Shown here piece by piece: positions 7,015 through 14,437 of a stretch of DNA of 46,517 bases (position 1 is its first letter; each line of letters opens with the position of its first letter). The notes beneath the pieces were generated by a model. That model searched no databases. It was not told where the DNA came from and worked only from the letters and a program-made list of their open reading frames with translations. The position numbers and the translations under genes are program-made. This DNA is from an uncultured Christensenella sp. (GTDB taxonomy: Bacteria; Bacillota; Clostridia; Christensenellales; Borkfalkiaceae). The stretch spans positions 1 to 46,517 of the forward strand of contig CAJTRW010000015.1 in NCBI GenBank assembly GCA_910578765.1. Direction: 5' to 3'.

Positions 7015-7617
7015 ATGAACGCAACAAAACAACAAGAACGCGAAGCCCTTGCAAAGATCAAAGAAATCGTCGCCGGACTCGGTGAGAACAGCTACGTCGG
7101 AACCGCCCTGCGGGAATGCTTCTCTGACGCCGAGCAGAATATTGAAAACGACTGGGCTCTGAGTATGTACGATCGCTGGCAATATGCCGAACAACACTAC
7201 GAAACCGAGAAGGCTGCCGCAAATGAAGCCCGCGCAGAAATCGCTCGGCTCGAAGCCGAAAACAAGCGCCTTGCCGCTCAAGTCGAACGCGAACAAGAAT
7301 GGAAGCCCTACGAGGACGACCGCAACGTCTCCGAAGCCGAATATCAGGATCTTGCAAAAGTGGGCGATACGAAGGTTCTCAACGATGCGGAGGCGGCGGA
7401 ACTCATCCATCAGGAGTTCGGCTTCGATATTAACAAAATCGAAATCGTTCGCACCGTCAACACTTACGAAATAAATCGCCATAGGCGGCTCAGAAAGGTC
7501 GGCGAGCTTAAACGCGAAGCCCTCTACAATGCGACTGACTGGAACTACATCCGCTTCAATGTCTGCGGCTGGTTCTACGAAATGAAAAACGGCGAGCTTC
7601 GCCAATTTATAGACTAA
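7015..7617 (+). CDS. Early phage protein with central coiled coil, unknown
   Basis: 200 aa. The start at 7015 is chosen over 6988 because GAGGAGG lies just upstream and the longer form overlaps the previous gene. Residues about 65-105 form an Ala/Glu/Arg coiled coil (EARAEIARLEAENKRL). The rest is mixed helix and strand without a recognised domain. It lies in the early operon between two other unknown genes, about 10 bases from the upstream stop. No function is proposed. Confidence 0.8.
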   Translation: MNATKQQEREALAKIKEIVAGLGENSYVGTALRECFSDAEQNIENDWALSMYDRWQYAEQHYETEKAAANEARAEIARLEAENKRLAAQVEREQEWKPYEDDRNVSEAEYQDLAKVGDTKVLNDAEAAELIHQEFGFDINKIEIVRTVNTYEINRHRRLRKVGELKREALYNATDWNYIRFNVCGWFYEMKNGELRQFID

Positions 7618-7629
7618 TAGGAGGAAATC

Positions 7630-8151
7630 ATGACAACGGCACAGGCAATCAATAAAGCGATTCAGGTATTCAACAAGGCAAGTAAGGGCGGCGTGAGAAC
7701 CGTCGCCCTTATGGAAGGTACGGGCCCCATCCGCGACGATAAAGGCAGAGAAACGTGGAAGCAGATCGTCATCAGGATCGGGTACGCCATAGATGGCGAC
7801 TATACGGAAAGCGATGCGAACCCTTTCGAGGTTAACGTCTACGAAGCCGACGGAAAAATATGCGCCGAGCGGGTGGGCGAAGAAAAAGGCGAGGACTGGG
7901 ATCGGTTCAATACCCTTGCGAAAATATGCACGAGAGCCGAGAAGCTCGGAATTAGCAAAGGAACCAGAATGACCGCCATGCTCGACTTAAACCTTGCCGA
8001 TAAGCACTGGCATTTACGCCTTCAAGAATGGCTTGCCGCGCCTGACTTCGATTTTATTCACGACTTCGTGGGTATTCAGAATCATATCGACCGCATAAAT
8101 AAAACCTTCGACAACAGGTTCCTGCCGCGGTTCGCGAGTAAAACAGTGTAG
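7630..8151 (+). CDS. Early phage protein, unknown
   Basis: 173 aa, with AGGAGG upstream of the ATG and 12 bases from the previous stop. The N-terminal half has a beta-rich pattern (VRTVALMEGTG, KQIVIRIGYAID), and the C-terminal half is helical (LNLADKHWHLRLQEWLAA). The family is not recognised. It is part of the early operon, and codon use matches its neighbours. Confidence 0.8.
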   Translation: MTTAQAINKAIQVFNKASKGGVRTVALMEGTGPIRDDKGRETWKQIVIRIGYAIDGDYTESDANPFEVNVYEADGKICAERVGEEKGEDWDRFNTLAKICTRAEKLGISKGTRMTAMLDLNLADKHWHLRLQEWLAAPDFDFIHDFVGIQNHIDRINKTFDNRFLPRFASKTV

Positions 8152-8161
8152 GAGAAAAACA

Positions 8162-8344
8162 ATGAGAGTTATCGAATACGAAAACGGAACACCCATCTAC
8201 GAGCTCACACTCGAAGAATGCAGAACATACGGCTATTGCTACCCGTGCTATGGTGCGTGTATAGGCTATGAGCCTGAATCTCCCAACGATCTCGAGGAAA
8301 CTGCAGGCAATATCGAATATATTCGCGACTGGTTAAGGAGATAA
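8162..8344 (+). CDS. Small early phage protein, unknown
   Basis: 60 aa, ATG preceded by AGGAG. It contains a compact Cys/Tyr-rich centre (CRTYGYCYPCYGAC), which could bind a metal, although the spacing matches no standard zinc finger. It sits in the early operon between unknown genes. It is supported as a gene by the ribosome-binding site and tight spacing (10 bases and 3 bases to its neighbours). Confidence 0.68.
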   Translation: MRVIEYENGTPIYELTLEECRTYGYCYPCYGACIGYEPESPNDLEETAGNIEYIRDWLRR

Positions 8345-8347
8345 ATC

Positions 8348-8800
8348 ATGGACGGCACAAAATTCAGAGAAACATCCCCCTGCGATATTTTTATACCGGA
8401 CGGGTGCACACATAAACTTAAACCCGATGTGGCAAAGCTAACCTACGAAGCGCAGGTAATCGTGAAAATTACGGCTGAGAACATTGAGAATGTGGTCGTT
8501 TCCGCACTCGAATGTTGCAGTACATATTGGGTGGGATTAGACAATACGACGCCTGAATGGGCTGATGCGCCGAAGGATCTCCCCGCTTCGCAATACTGCG
8601 TGGCGCTCCTTCTGGCAGGCAATACCGTGAAGCTCTACGATATAGAGGATGACGGCGAAACGTGGGATCTCACGCTCGAGAAGCTCATCAAAGGAATTGC
8701 CCGCGATATATCAGAGAACGGCATGACGCTCGACGAAATTGAGGAAGATGCGGACGCAGCTTTGCAATTTGCGCTCTTTGACGAGATCGTGTACGGCTAA
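8348..8800 (+). CDS. Early phage protein, unknown
   Basis: 150 aa, acidic, start preceded by AAGGAG. It shows Thr/Val/Ile strands at 30-45, a Cys-Cys pair (SALECCSTYWVG) and an Asp/Glu-rich C-terminal helix. The pattern resembles unnamed clostridial phage early proteins, but I cannot assign a family. It is the last gene of this cluster before a 64-base gap. Confidence 0.75.
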   Translation: MDGTKFRETSPCDIFIPDGCTHKLKPDVAKLTYEAQVIVKITAENIENVVVSALECCSTYWVGLDNTTPEWADAPKDLPASQYCVALLLAGNTVKLYDIEDDGETWDLTLEKLIKGIARDISENGMTLDEIEEDADAALQFALFDEIVYG

Positions 8801-8864
8801 AATTCAGAAACGACGCGGATCCGCCAAAAGGCGATCAGCGAATAAAAATTAAAGGAGAACAACC

Positions 8865-9101
8865 ATGAAAACAGGAACCAAGACCACAAAACAGCAACAT
8901 CCCCCTTACACGGCAGTTAAGAATGCCCTTGCGGGTAAAGGGCTGACGTATAAAGATGTTGCTAACGTATTAGGTGTGACCGAAGCAACGGTACAGCAGA
9001 AGCTCAACGGTGGGAGCGATTTTTACATAACCGAACAGGTCAAGCTCTGCGAAACTTTCCATTTGGATCCGTCTCTTTTTTTTGGGAACGGTGTTGCGTA
9101 A
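8865..9101 (+). CDS. Small helix-turn-helix DNA-binding protein
   Basis: 78 aa, almost entirely an XRE-type helix-turn-helix: VKNALAGKGLTYKDVANVLGVTEATVQQKLNG, followed by LCETFHLDPSLFF. AAGGAG precedes the ATG. It lies in the early region rather than opposite the repressor. It could be a Cro-like or secondary regulator of phage genes; the operator it binds is not evident. Confidence 0.78.
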   Translation: MKTGTKTTKQQHPPYTAVKNALAGKGLTYKDVANVLGVTEATVQQKLNGGSDFYITEQVKLCETFHLDPSLFFGNGVA

Positions 9102-9123
9102 ATTATAACGGGAAGCAAACGAA

Positions 9124-9456
9124 ATGATCACAGAGCAGGAAATCAGGGAAGCCTTTCCCATCATCAAACAGGCGGACGCCGCGCGGCTGGCAGACGTTGC
9201 GAACGCGAACGGCATCGATCTCGAAACGCTTAAGTCGGCAATCGAATCGGCGGCGCGGGCGATCGCGTATGTTGCCGATCTGGTGCGCGAAGCCTGCGGA
9301 TCTATCAGATACCACTACACGGCGACGCTTCGCGAAATCGCAACACCAAAAGAGTGGCACCTGATGCACCACGCACAGCGAAGGCGCACCCGCCAAAAGT
9401 ACGAGAACCGTCTCAACCGAAGGATGCAGACGTTGCTCGGCGGGAGGTGCACATGA
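9124..9456 (+). CDS. Early phage protein, unknown, basic C-terminus
   Basis: 110 aa, mostly helical. The N-terminal half is Ala-rich and the C-terminus strongly basic (HAQRRRTRQKYENRLNRR), which suggests nucleic-acid contact. The ribosome-binding site is weak (GGGAAG, 8 bases). The stop overlaps the next start (ATGA), so the genes are translationally coupled. The family is not recognised. Confidence 0.7.
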   Translation: MITEQEIREAFPIIKQADAARLADVANANGIDLETLKSAIESAARAIAYVADLVREACGSIRYHYTATLREIATPKEWHLMHHAQRRRTRQKYENRLNRRMQTLLGGRCT

Positions 9457-9629
9457 ACGACGCGCCGACCGTAATCGCAGACAAAATACCGAAGCACCAG
9501 CGCGAACGGCTGGCGACGGTGCTCATAGCCAGCGTCCGGAACGCTTTCGAGGATCCGAAGATCCAGCAAGAGTTCGCGGAATGGCAAAGCCGAAGAAATC
9601 AAGCCAAAAAGGAGGCAACAAAAAAGTGA
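9453..9629 (+). CDS. Small helical phage protein, unknown
   Basis: 58 aa. The start at 9453 is chosen because GGGAGG precedes it and the ATGA overlap couples it to the upstream gene; an open frame from 9354 would overlap that gene fully. The Lys-rich tail (RRNQAKKEATKK) encodes the next gene's ribosome-binding site. No family is recognised. Confidence 0.65.
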   Translation: MNDAPTVIADKIPKHQRERLATVLIASVRNAFEDPKIQQEFAEWQSRRNQAKKEATKK

Positions 9630-10030
9630 AATCTATCAAGGAAACCATACAGAGCCGTCTCGGCTTCTATATCGGCGACGCGCAGAAAATCATCCCGAAA
9701 AGACTGAAGCACGATGCTCGCATTCATTGCGCGGGCGGCGGGAAATGGAAAGACCCCGAGCGCGGCGCCGAAATTGTCGGCGTTCACGTCGACTCTTCAT
9801 ACCTGCGCGGATCGTACTACGCAAAGAACGGCGACAGATTCGACGTGTTCAGCAATACCTTCTCACTCGTTCCGCTCGAACTTGTAACAGCAACGGGCGA
9901 CAAAATCAACTGCGGGCGCGTCGTATTCGGCGCGGGCGACGCCACCTTTGAAACGGTGGGCGAAACGATCAAAATCACGCTTCCGAGCACGGAAGTCGTC
10001 GAAATCTACACGGGGAGAACGAACCAATGA
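9626..10030 (+). CDS. Phage protein, beta-rich, unknown
   Basis: 134 aa from GTG 9626. The choice rests on AAGGAGG about 10 bases upstream and a GTGA overlap with the previous stop; an in-frame ATG at 9581 would give 149 aa with no good ribosome-binding site. The protein has many short strands (GAEIVGVHVDSSYLRGSYYAKNGDRFDVF), suggesting a small beta-barrel. It is coupled by ATGA to the following ERF-like gene, so a role in replication or recombination is possible but not shown. Confidence 0.68.
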   Translation: MKSIKETIQSRLGFYIGDAQKIIPKRLKHDARIHCAGGGKWKDPERGAEIVGVHVDSSYLRGSYYAKNGDRFDVFSNTFSLVPLELVTATGDKINCGRVVFGAGDATFETVGETIKITLPSTEVVEIYTGRTNQ

Positions 10031-10941
10031 ACAATATCGCCGAAAATACCGCGCCGGACGCGGTACAATCGCTCACACCGCCTGCGGTCAGGGAAACGAA
10101 CGCGGCGGCGGAAAAACCGCACAGAGCGCAAAACACGGGCTCAAAAGCGCGTCCCGCCACAAAGAAGCTGAACCTCACGCAGAAGATCCTCGAAATCAAG
10201 AAACAGGTGGCGGGCGTTCCGATGATTCGCATAGCTGCCAAAGAGCTCACGGAAGCGGAACTTAACGAGCTGCTGGCAATCGCCCCTCTCTCCGAAATCA
10301 GGGCGGAGGCGGCGGAACTGACCGTAACCCCTTCCGATGCGCTTCTCGCGCTCCTGACCGACGTCGGCATTGACTGGCGGATCGTTTCGGAAAAGGCGAC
10401 ACGGAAAGACGCGAACGGATCCGACGAGTTCTGCAGGGTGCACAAGCTCACGCAATCGAACGTCGCGCTCTGGGTGTATGAATCGACGCTCGAGCTCCTG
10501 CTTATCAACGCGGACAACGCCGCCGAAACCGAGCACACGGAGATCCACGCAATCGGCACCAGCAAAAGCACCGCAAACGAAGCCAGAGCCGCCGCGTGGC
10601 GGAGCTGTTTGCTTAGCTTCTTCGCCAGCCGTTTTGACGCCCCTAAAATCGCGCACACGGCTTCAACCGACGGAATCGGGGAAATACCCGCCGACGCCCA
10701 AAACGCGGCAAACAGCCCGCAAACAGGCGGTCAGGGCGGCAAGGAAGAGCCGCGCCCGCTTTCCGACGCGCAAATGAAGCGACTTTACAGGAAAGCCGAG
10801 GCGGCGGGTTACACGGAACAAGACGCCGTTGCGCGTATTCTCGAGAAGTACGACAAAACGAATCCCGCGCTTATGACGCGGCAGGAATACGACGAAATCT
10901 GCGGCTATTACGACTCGCTCAAGCAACCGATCGGGAGATAA
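10027..10941 (+). CDS. ERF-like single-strand annealing protein (tentative)
   Basis: 304 aa. The N-terminus is an Ala/Pro-rich linker (1-45). The core (about 48-205) has the layout of ERF-family recombinases: LTQKILEIKKQVAG, then a strand-rich section and ESTLELLLINADN, then the Ala-rich helix STANEARAAAWRSCLLSFF. The C-terminal ~50 residues (MKRLYRKAEAAGYTEQDAVARIL) match the small helical tail common in phage annealing proteins. Such proteins pair single strands during phage recombination and work with resolvases such as the RecU-like gene downstream. The match is by pattern only. A coding-like stretch of 35 codons follows the TAA in the same frame. Confidence 0.5.
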   Translation: MNNIAENTAPDAVQSLTPPAVRETNAAAEKPHRAQNTGSKARPATKKLNLTQKILEIKKQVAGVPMIRIAAKELTEAELNELLAIAPLSEIRAEAAELTVTPSDALLALLTDVGIDWRIVSEKATRKDANGSDEFCRVHKLTQSNVALWVYESTLELLLINADNAAETEHTEIHAIGTSKSTANEARAAAWRSCLLSFFASRFDAPKIAHTASTDGIGEIPADAQNAANSPQTGGQGGKEEPRPLSDAQMKRLYRKAEAAGYTEQDAVARILEKYDKTNPALMTRQEYDEICGYYDSLKQPIGR

Positions 10942-11049
10942 AACGATGCACCCGATAAAAACAAGAGACCGCCCACCGCGGGCGGCGAAAAGAACGGCAA
11001 ACGGTCGAACGGCATCGCGCCGTATATCGACATCAGTCTCCCGCGCTGA
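10942..11049 (+). other. Coding-like 35 codons in frame after the ERF-like stop
   Basis: Directly after TAA 10939-10941 the same frame stays open until TGA at 11047. It uses codons typical of this phage (GGC GAA AAG AAC GGC AAA) and encodes a plausible peptide ending in IAPYIDISLPR. It has no start codon. The ATG at 10946 lies in another frame and gives an Arg-rich, shadow-like peptide. This may be a remnant cut off by a stop mutation, or a read-through extension. Confidence 0.4.
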
Positions 11050-11070
11050 CGCGGGGAAGGAGGAAACAAC

Positions 11071-11922
11071 ATGGCATGGATCGAAAGCCACCAAGAGCTC
11101 GGAAGGCATCCGAAAGCGCTCAAACTGACGCGGCTCCTGAAAGCCGAACAACCGGGGACGGCGCTCCCCGCGGTCGTCGGGTATTTGCACTTTCTCTGGT
11201 GGTGGGCGATGGACTTCGCGCAGGACGGCAGTCTCGCACGGTATGACGCTTACGAAATCGCGGAGGCGGCTCAATGGAACGGCGACGCGCAGGCGTTTCT
11301 CGACGCTTTAATCGAGGCGGGCTTTATCGACAGGAAGGGCGACGATCTCACTCTTCACGACTGGGACGAATACGCGGGCAAACTGCTCGAACGGCGCGCC
11401 AAAGACCGCGAGCGAAAGCGCACCGCCGCCGAAGAAGCGAAGCGCGAGCGTGGAACTCCGAACAATTCCGACGGAAAGCCAACGGAACGCGGACGGACTC
11501 CGTCGTTACCTAACCTAACCCAACCTAACCAACATAACCAAACAAAACCTAACCAACATAACCCTACCTTACCTAACCAAACCAAACCGTCCGCCGCACC
11601 AGCTGAATCACTCGAACAAACCTTTGCGGCGTTTTGGAACGAATATCCGCGGAAGGTCGGAAAAACGAAATGCTTCGACGTCTGGAAAAAGCTCAAGCCG
11701 TCGGCAGAGCTCGTCGAGAAGATCATGGCGGCGGTCATGGCTCAGAAGCAAACCGCGCAATGGCAAAAAGACGGCGGCGCTTACATACCCCATCCGACGA
11801 CGTGGCTCAATCAAGGACGCTGGGATGACGAGGTTCCCGAGGTAAGGCATCAAGAAGGAGGGCAAAATGGAAGAACAAGCCAAGACCAACCCGCAACAAC
11901 AGGCTTCCATGAGGCAGATTAA
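11071..11922 (+). CDS. Phage replication initiator / replisome organizer
   Basis: 283 aa. The N-terminal domain (about 1-105: MAWIESHQELGRHPK, LHFLWWWAMDF, ALIEAGFID, LTLHDWDEYAG) is the winged-helix type found in Firmicutes phage replisome organizers. A linker follows (about 145-180), rich in Asn, Pro, Gln and Thr, and then a C-terminal helical domain (FAAFWNEYPRKVGK, PHPTTWLNQGRW) typical of initiators that hand over to a helicase loader. GGAGG precedes the ATG. Its end overlaps the DnaC-like gene by 56 bases. The linker DNA is repetitive and may be the origin. Confidence 0.82.
   Translation: MAWIESHQELGRHPKALKLTRLLKAEQPGTALPAVVGYLHFLWWWAMDFAQDGSLARYDAYEIAEAAQWNGDAQAFLDALIEAGFIDRKGDDLTLHDWDEYAGKLLERRAKDRERKRTAAEEAKRERGTPNNSDGKPTERGRTPSLPNLTQPNQHNQTKPNQHNPTLPNQTKPSAAPAESLEQTFAAFWNEYPRKVGKTKCFDVWKKLKPSAELVEKIMAAVMAQKQTAQWQKDGGAYIPHPTTWLNQGRWDDEVPEVRHQEGGQNGRTSQDQPATTGFHEAD
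11508..11588 (+). repeat. Iteron-like repeats inside the replication gene (origin candidate)
   Basis: About 80 bases with no G on the plus strand, built of CCTAACC and ATAACC words. The 18-base unit AACCTAACCAACATAACC occurs perfectly at 11522-11539 and 11546-11563, a 24-base period (eight codons), with partial copies on either side. Lambda-type phages place their origin inside the initiator gene in the same way. Confidence 0.6.
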
Positions 11923-12823
11923 CGACTACACCGTTTACGGCGACCAAACCGACCGCCTGAAACAGTTCCCGAAAGCAGATCCGCCGCCTCCGCCTGTAAA
12001 ATGCGAATTTTGCGGCAAGACGCTCTACGCTTACGGCTTCACGCTCGGCGCGACGATTCACTGGATGAAATCGCCCGAACCCTGCGGCTGCGCGAAAGCG
12101 ATCGAGAAGGCGAAACGCGAAGAAGAAGAGCGGCAAGCCGAAGAACGTCGCAAGCAGGAAGAAGAACGCAACCGTCAGATCCGAGAACGTGTGAACCGCA
12201 TCGTCGGCGCGAGCGGGATCGGCGCCCGCTTCCGTCTCAGAACCTTCGAGACCTTCGAGCTTACCGAAGAAAACAAAAAAGCGGCGTTTATCTGCCAAAA
12301 GTACGCCGACACCTTCAAGGAGAAGCTCCCAACGGACGGAAAGAACCCCGGCAGGAACGGGCTATTCATTACGGGCCCGAAAGGAACGGGCAAGACGCAC
12401 CTCGTCGCCGCGATTGCGAACAAGCTCATGAATAAATGCGTCCCCGTCATCTGCATGACGATGATCGACCTGCTGGAAAGGATCAAGTCCACCTATACGG
12501 ACGCGCGCCAGCGATTCGGAAGCTATTACGACGCATCCGACGTGCTCGACGCCTACACCGCCGCCTCGTTGCTCATAATCGACGATCTCGGCAAAGAACA
12601 GGCTACCGAATGGGCGATCGCCAAAATATACGCGATTATCAACGCCCGATACGAAGCCCTGATGCCGACGATTATCACAACCAACTACTCAGAGGCGGAT
12701 CTAATCAAACGCCTGACGCCAAAGGAAACAGGCGATCCCACAACTGCGGACGCGACCATTGACCGTCTCCGCGAAATGTGCGGCGTAATCGTTACGACAG
12801 GCGAGAGCTGGCGCACGAAATAA
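11867..12823 (+). CDS. DnaC-like helicase loader ATPase
   Basis: 318 aa. N-terminal cysteines (CEFCG at 46-50, CGC at 73-75) form a probable zinc-binding unit, followed by a Glu/Arg coiled coil (about 80-110). The AAA+ core has Walker A GPKGTGKTH (170-178), Walker B LLIIDDLGKE (235-244) and a sensor motif TIITTNY. DnaC-type proteins load the replicative helicase at the origin, here probably recruited by the initiator encoded just upstream. The ATG has GGAGGG upstream and overlaps the initiator's end, so the two are coupled. A C-terminal arginine (REMCGVIV) fits the family. Confidence 0.88.
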   Translation: MEEQAKTNPQQQASMRQINDYTVYGDQTDRLKQFPKADPPPPPVKCEFCGKTLYAYGFTLGATIHWMKSPEPCGCAKAIEKAKREEEERQAEERRKQEEERNRQIRERVNRIVGASGIGARFRLRTFETFELTEENKKAAFICQKYADTFKEKLPTDGKNPGRNGLFITGPKGTGKTHLVAAIANKLMNKCVPVICMTMIDLLERIKSTYTDARQRFGSYYDASDVLDAYTAASLLIIDDLGKEQATEWAIAKIYAIINARYEALMPTIITTNYSEADLIKRLTPKETGDPTTADATIDRLREMCGVIVTTGESWRTK

Positions 12824-12834
12824 GGAGGTAAACC

Positions 12835-13311
12835 GTGAAAAAGAAAAAACTCGTTTATATCTGCTCCCCCTACAAGGGAGATACCGAGACGAACACGAAA
12901 AACGCGCTCACTTACTGCGCCGCCGCGTTCGCCGCGGGCTACATACCGATCGCCCCGCACGTCTACTTCACGCGCTGGTCGGACGACAGCAACAAAAAGG
13001 AACGCGCCGAAGGTATGGCGGCGGGCAAACAGCTTTTGCTTCTCTGCTCGGAGATCTGGGTGTTCGGGCTCGATAAACCCAGCAAGGGTATGCAGGAAGA
13101 AATCGCGCTCGCGGTCAGGAACGGCATCCGCATCTACGACGGCGAGATCAGAACGAACCGCCACCCCGAGATGACCGAAGCGGCGCGGGCAGTCTATCAC
13201 GATATGCTCGTTTCGATGCTCAACCCCGCGATCGACCTGCTGGCTAACTCGCTCACGCCGATCGTGAACGCAATCAAGGCGGCGGGCGGCGGTCAAGGAG
13301 GCAAGCCGTGA
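12835..13311 (+). CDS. DUF4406/DUF7768-like nucleotide-binding-fold protein
   Basis: 158 aa, GTG start with AAGGAGG upstream. The first 110 residues have the hallmark pattern YICSPYKGD, then GYIPIAPHVYFT, ERAEGMAAGKQLL, IWVFG and SKGMQEEIALA, characteristic of small phage proteins related to nucleoside 2-deoxyribosyltransferases. A role in nucleotide metabolism is possible but not established for this group. The C-terminal 45 residues are helical. It lies between the helicase loader and recU-like genes and overlaps the latter by 4 bases. Confidence 0.75.
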   Translation: MKKKKLVYICSPYKGDTETNTKNALTYCAAAFAAGYIPIAPHVYFTRWSDDSNKKERAEGMAAGKQLLLLCSEIWVFGLDKPSKGMQEEIALAVRNGIRIYDGEIRTNRHPEMTEAARAVYHDMLVSMLNPAIDLLANSLTPIVNAIKAAGGGQGGKP

Positions 13312-13874
13312 ATATGACGCTCGAAGAATACCGCCGAATGACGGCAGGAACGCGATCCCGCGAAGCTGGTGCGTTTTTTGAAGATACGATCAGCGCTTCG
13401 CTTGCGTGGCACGAAGCCCGCGGGCTTCTGAAAGCCGATAAAACGCCCGAGCCGATGAAGCCGCTACATAAGCCGAACAAGAACGGTCAGTTCCTTGCTT
13501 GCTACACCAAGAAGGCGCAGGTTGATTTTTGCGGAACGATGCACGGCGGGCGATCGGTACGCTTCGAGGCGAAGCAAACCGACACCGACCGCTTCACGCG
13601 GAATCGCCTGACCGATGAGCAAATGGACGACCTGCGCGGACACGAAAAACTCGGTGCTCTCTGCTTCGTCCTGCTTTGCTTCGGCGTCGACCGCTTCTAC
13701 AGGGTGCCGTGGAACGTCTGGGAGAACATGAAAGCCGTCTACGGTCGGCAATATGTAAAAGAGCCCGACATTGCCGAGTATAGGATCCCCTCCGCGTCCG
13801 GCGTCGTGAAGATCCTGCACGGGATTCTCGACGTCAACGAAATAAACAAAGGAGGCAATAATGGCACGATTTAA
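13308..13874 (+). CDS. recU: RecU-like Holliday junction resolvase
   Basis: 188 aa, GTG start preceded by AAGGAGG. It has GAFFEDTI (about 21-28), QVDFCG (71-76) and VRFEAKQT (84-91), followed by LTDEQMDDL. This is the metal-binding D...ExK nuclease pattern of RecU/PRFA-like proteins. It should cut four-way junctions made during phage recombination or replication, fitting its place next to the ERF-like and helicase genes. The C-terminus overlaps the start of the next gene by 14 bases. Confidence 0.8.
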   Translation: MNMTLEEYRRMTAGTRSREAGAFFEDTISASLAWHEARGLLKADKTPEPMKPLHKPNKNGQFLACYTKKAQVDFCGTMHGGRSVRFEAKQTDTDRFTRNRLTDEQMDDLRGHEKLGALCFVLLCFGVDRFYRVPWNVWENMKAVYGRQYVKEPDIAEYRIPSASGVVKILHGILDVNEINKGGNNGTI

Positions 13875-14397
13875 TCAGAGAAGGCGCAACGGTCGATTCG
13901 GTCGAATGTCGTGTGTTGAGCTGGGGCTTATTCGAGAAGATCAAGTCGCTTGCCGCCCTATGATTTGCGGAAAATGCGGTCATGAGTGGGCGCCGCTCAT
14001 TACAACAGGCAAGTGCCCGAATTGCGGCAACCAAGATGGAAATGCAAACTCACGAGATCGTGCGGATGTACAAAGAAGCCGCCGACAAAAAGAAGCAAAT
14101 CGTCATACTTTCGCAGATGAACCTCTGCACCCCGGAAGAAATCAGGGAAGAACTCGTCAAGGGCGGAATCGATCCCCGCACTCTTCCGCGAAAAAGAAAA
14201 CAGCCCGGCGAGAAAAAAGCCGAAGAAACAACTGCGGAACCCGCCGCGTCCGCCGTTCTCATCCCTATGGCAGACGCCCCGCTTGTGCGCGAAGCTCTCC
14301 TGTTCTATGCAGGCGATATTCAGGGCGAACTCGCAGAACGCCGCAAAGAAGTCGCGACACTCGAACAGGCGGCGGGGAATATAGTCCGCATCGTTGA
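13861..14397 (+). CDS. Zinc-ribbon protein, probably frame-disrupted after ~60 residues
   Basis: The ATG has AAGGAGG upstream. The first ~60 residues include a clear zinc ribbon (CGKCGHEW ... CPNCGN, about 36-59). After residue ~60 the frame turns into Arg/Ser-rich nonsense that runs antisense-like to 14397, while the neighbouring frame (14036 onward) becomes clearly coding. The original protein was probably about 60 residues and lost its stop, or the zinc ribbon was once fused to the next gene and a one-base change split them. Only the first ~180 bases are supported as functional. Confidence 0.5.
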   Translation: MARFNQRRRNGRFGRMSCVELGLIREDQVACRPMICGKCGHEWAPLITTGKCPNCGNQDGNANSRDRADVQRSRRQKEANRHTFADEPLHPGRNQGRTRQGRNRSPHSSAKKKTARREKSRRNNCGTRRVRRSHPYGRRPACARSSPVLCRRYSGRTRRTPQRSRDTRTGGGEYSPHR

Positions 14398-14437
14398 CAG
14401 CATCGAGAAGCAATCGAAGGAGGCGGCGCCGCAATGA
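14036..14437 (+). CDS. Phage protein with MYKEAADKKKQI motif, unknown
   Basis: 133 aa from ATG 14036 (or 131 from 14042); an in-frame ATG at 13982 would overlap the zinc ribbon. The N-terminus (HEIVRMYKEAADKKKQIVILSQMN, then EEIREELVKGG) is a pattern I associate with small Firmicutes phage proteins that follow replication genes. A Pro/Lys/Ala linker and a C-terminal coiled coil (about 95-130) follow. No ribosome-binding site precedes the start, so translation is probably coupled to, or fused with, the zinc-ribbon gene. It overlaps the MT-A70 gene by 4 bases. Confidence 0.68.
   Translation: MEMQTHEIVRMYKEAADKKKQIVILSQMNLCTPEEIREELVKGGIDPRTLPRKRKQPGEKKAEETTAEPAASAVLIPMADAPLVREALLFYAGDIQGELAERRKEVATLEQAAGNIVRIVDSIEKQSKEAAPQ

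Noticed and set aside
10946..11128. 60-codon plus-strand frame between the ERF-like gene and the initiator
   Set aside because: Arg/Ser-rich, no ribosome-binding site, overlaps the initiator start; the alternative frame looks more coding but lacks a start.
14397..14437. Idea that the whole 13861-14397 frame is one Arg-rich protein
   Set aside because: Composition beyond residue ~60 is that of an out-of-frame reading, while the neighbouring frame has normal codon use.
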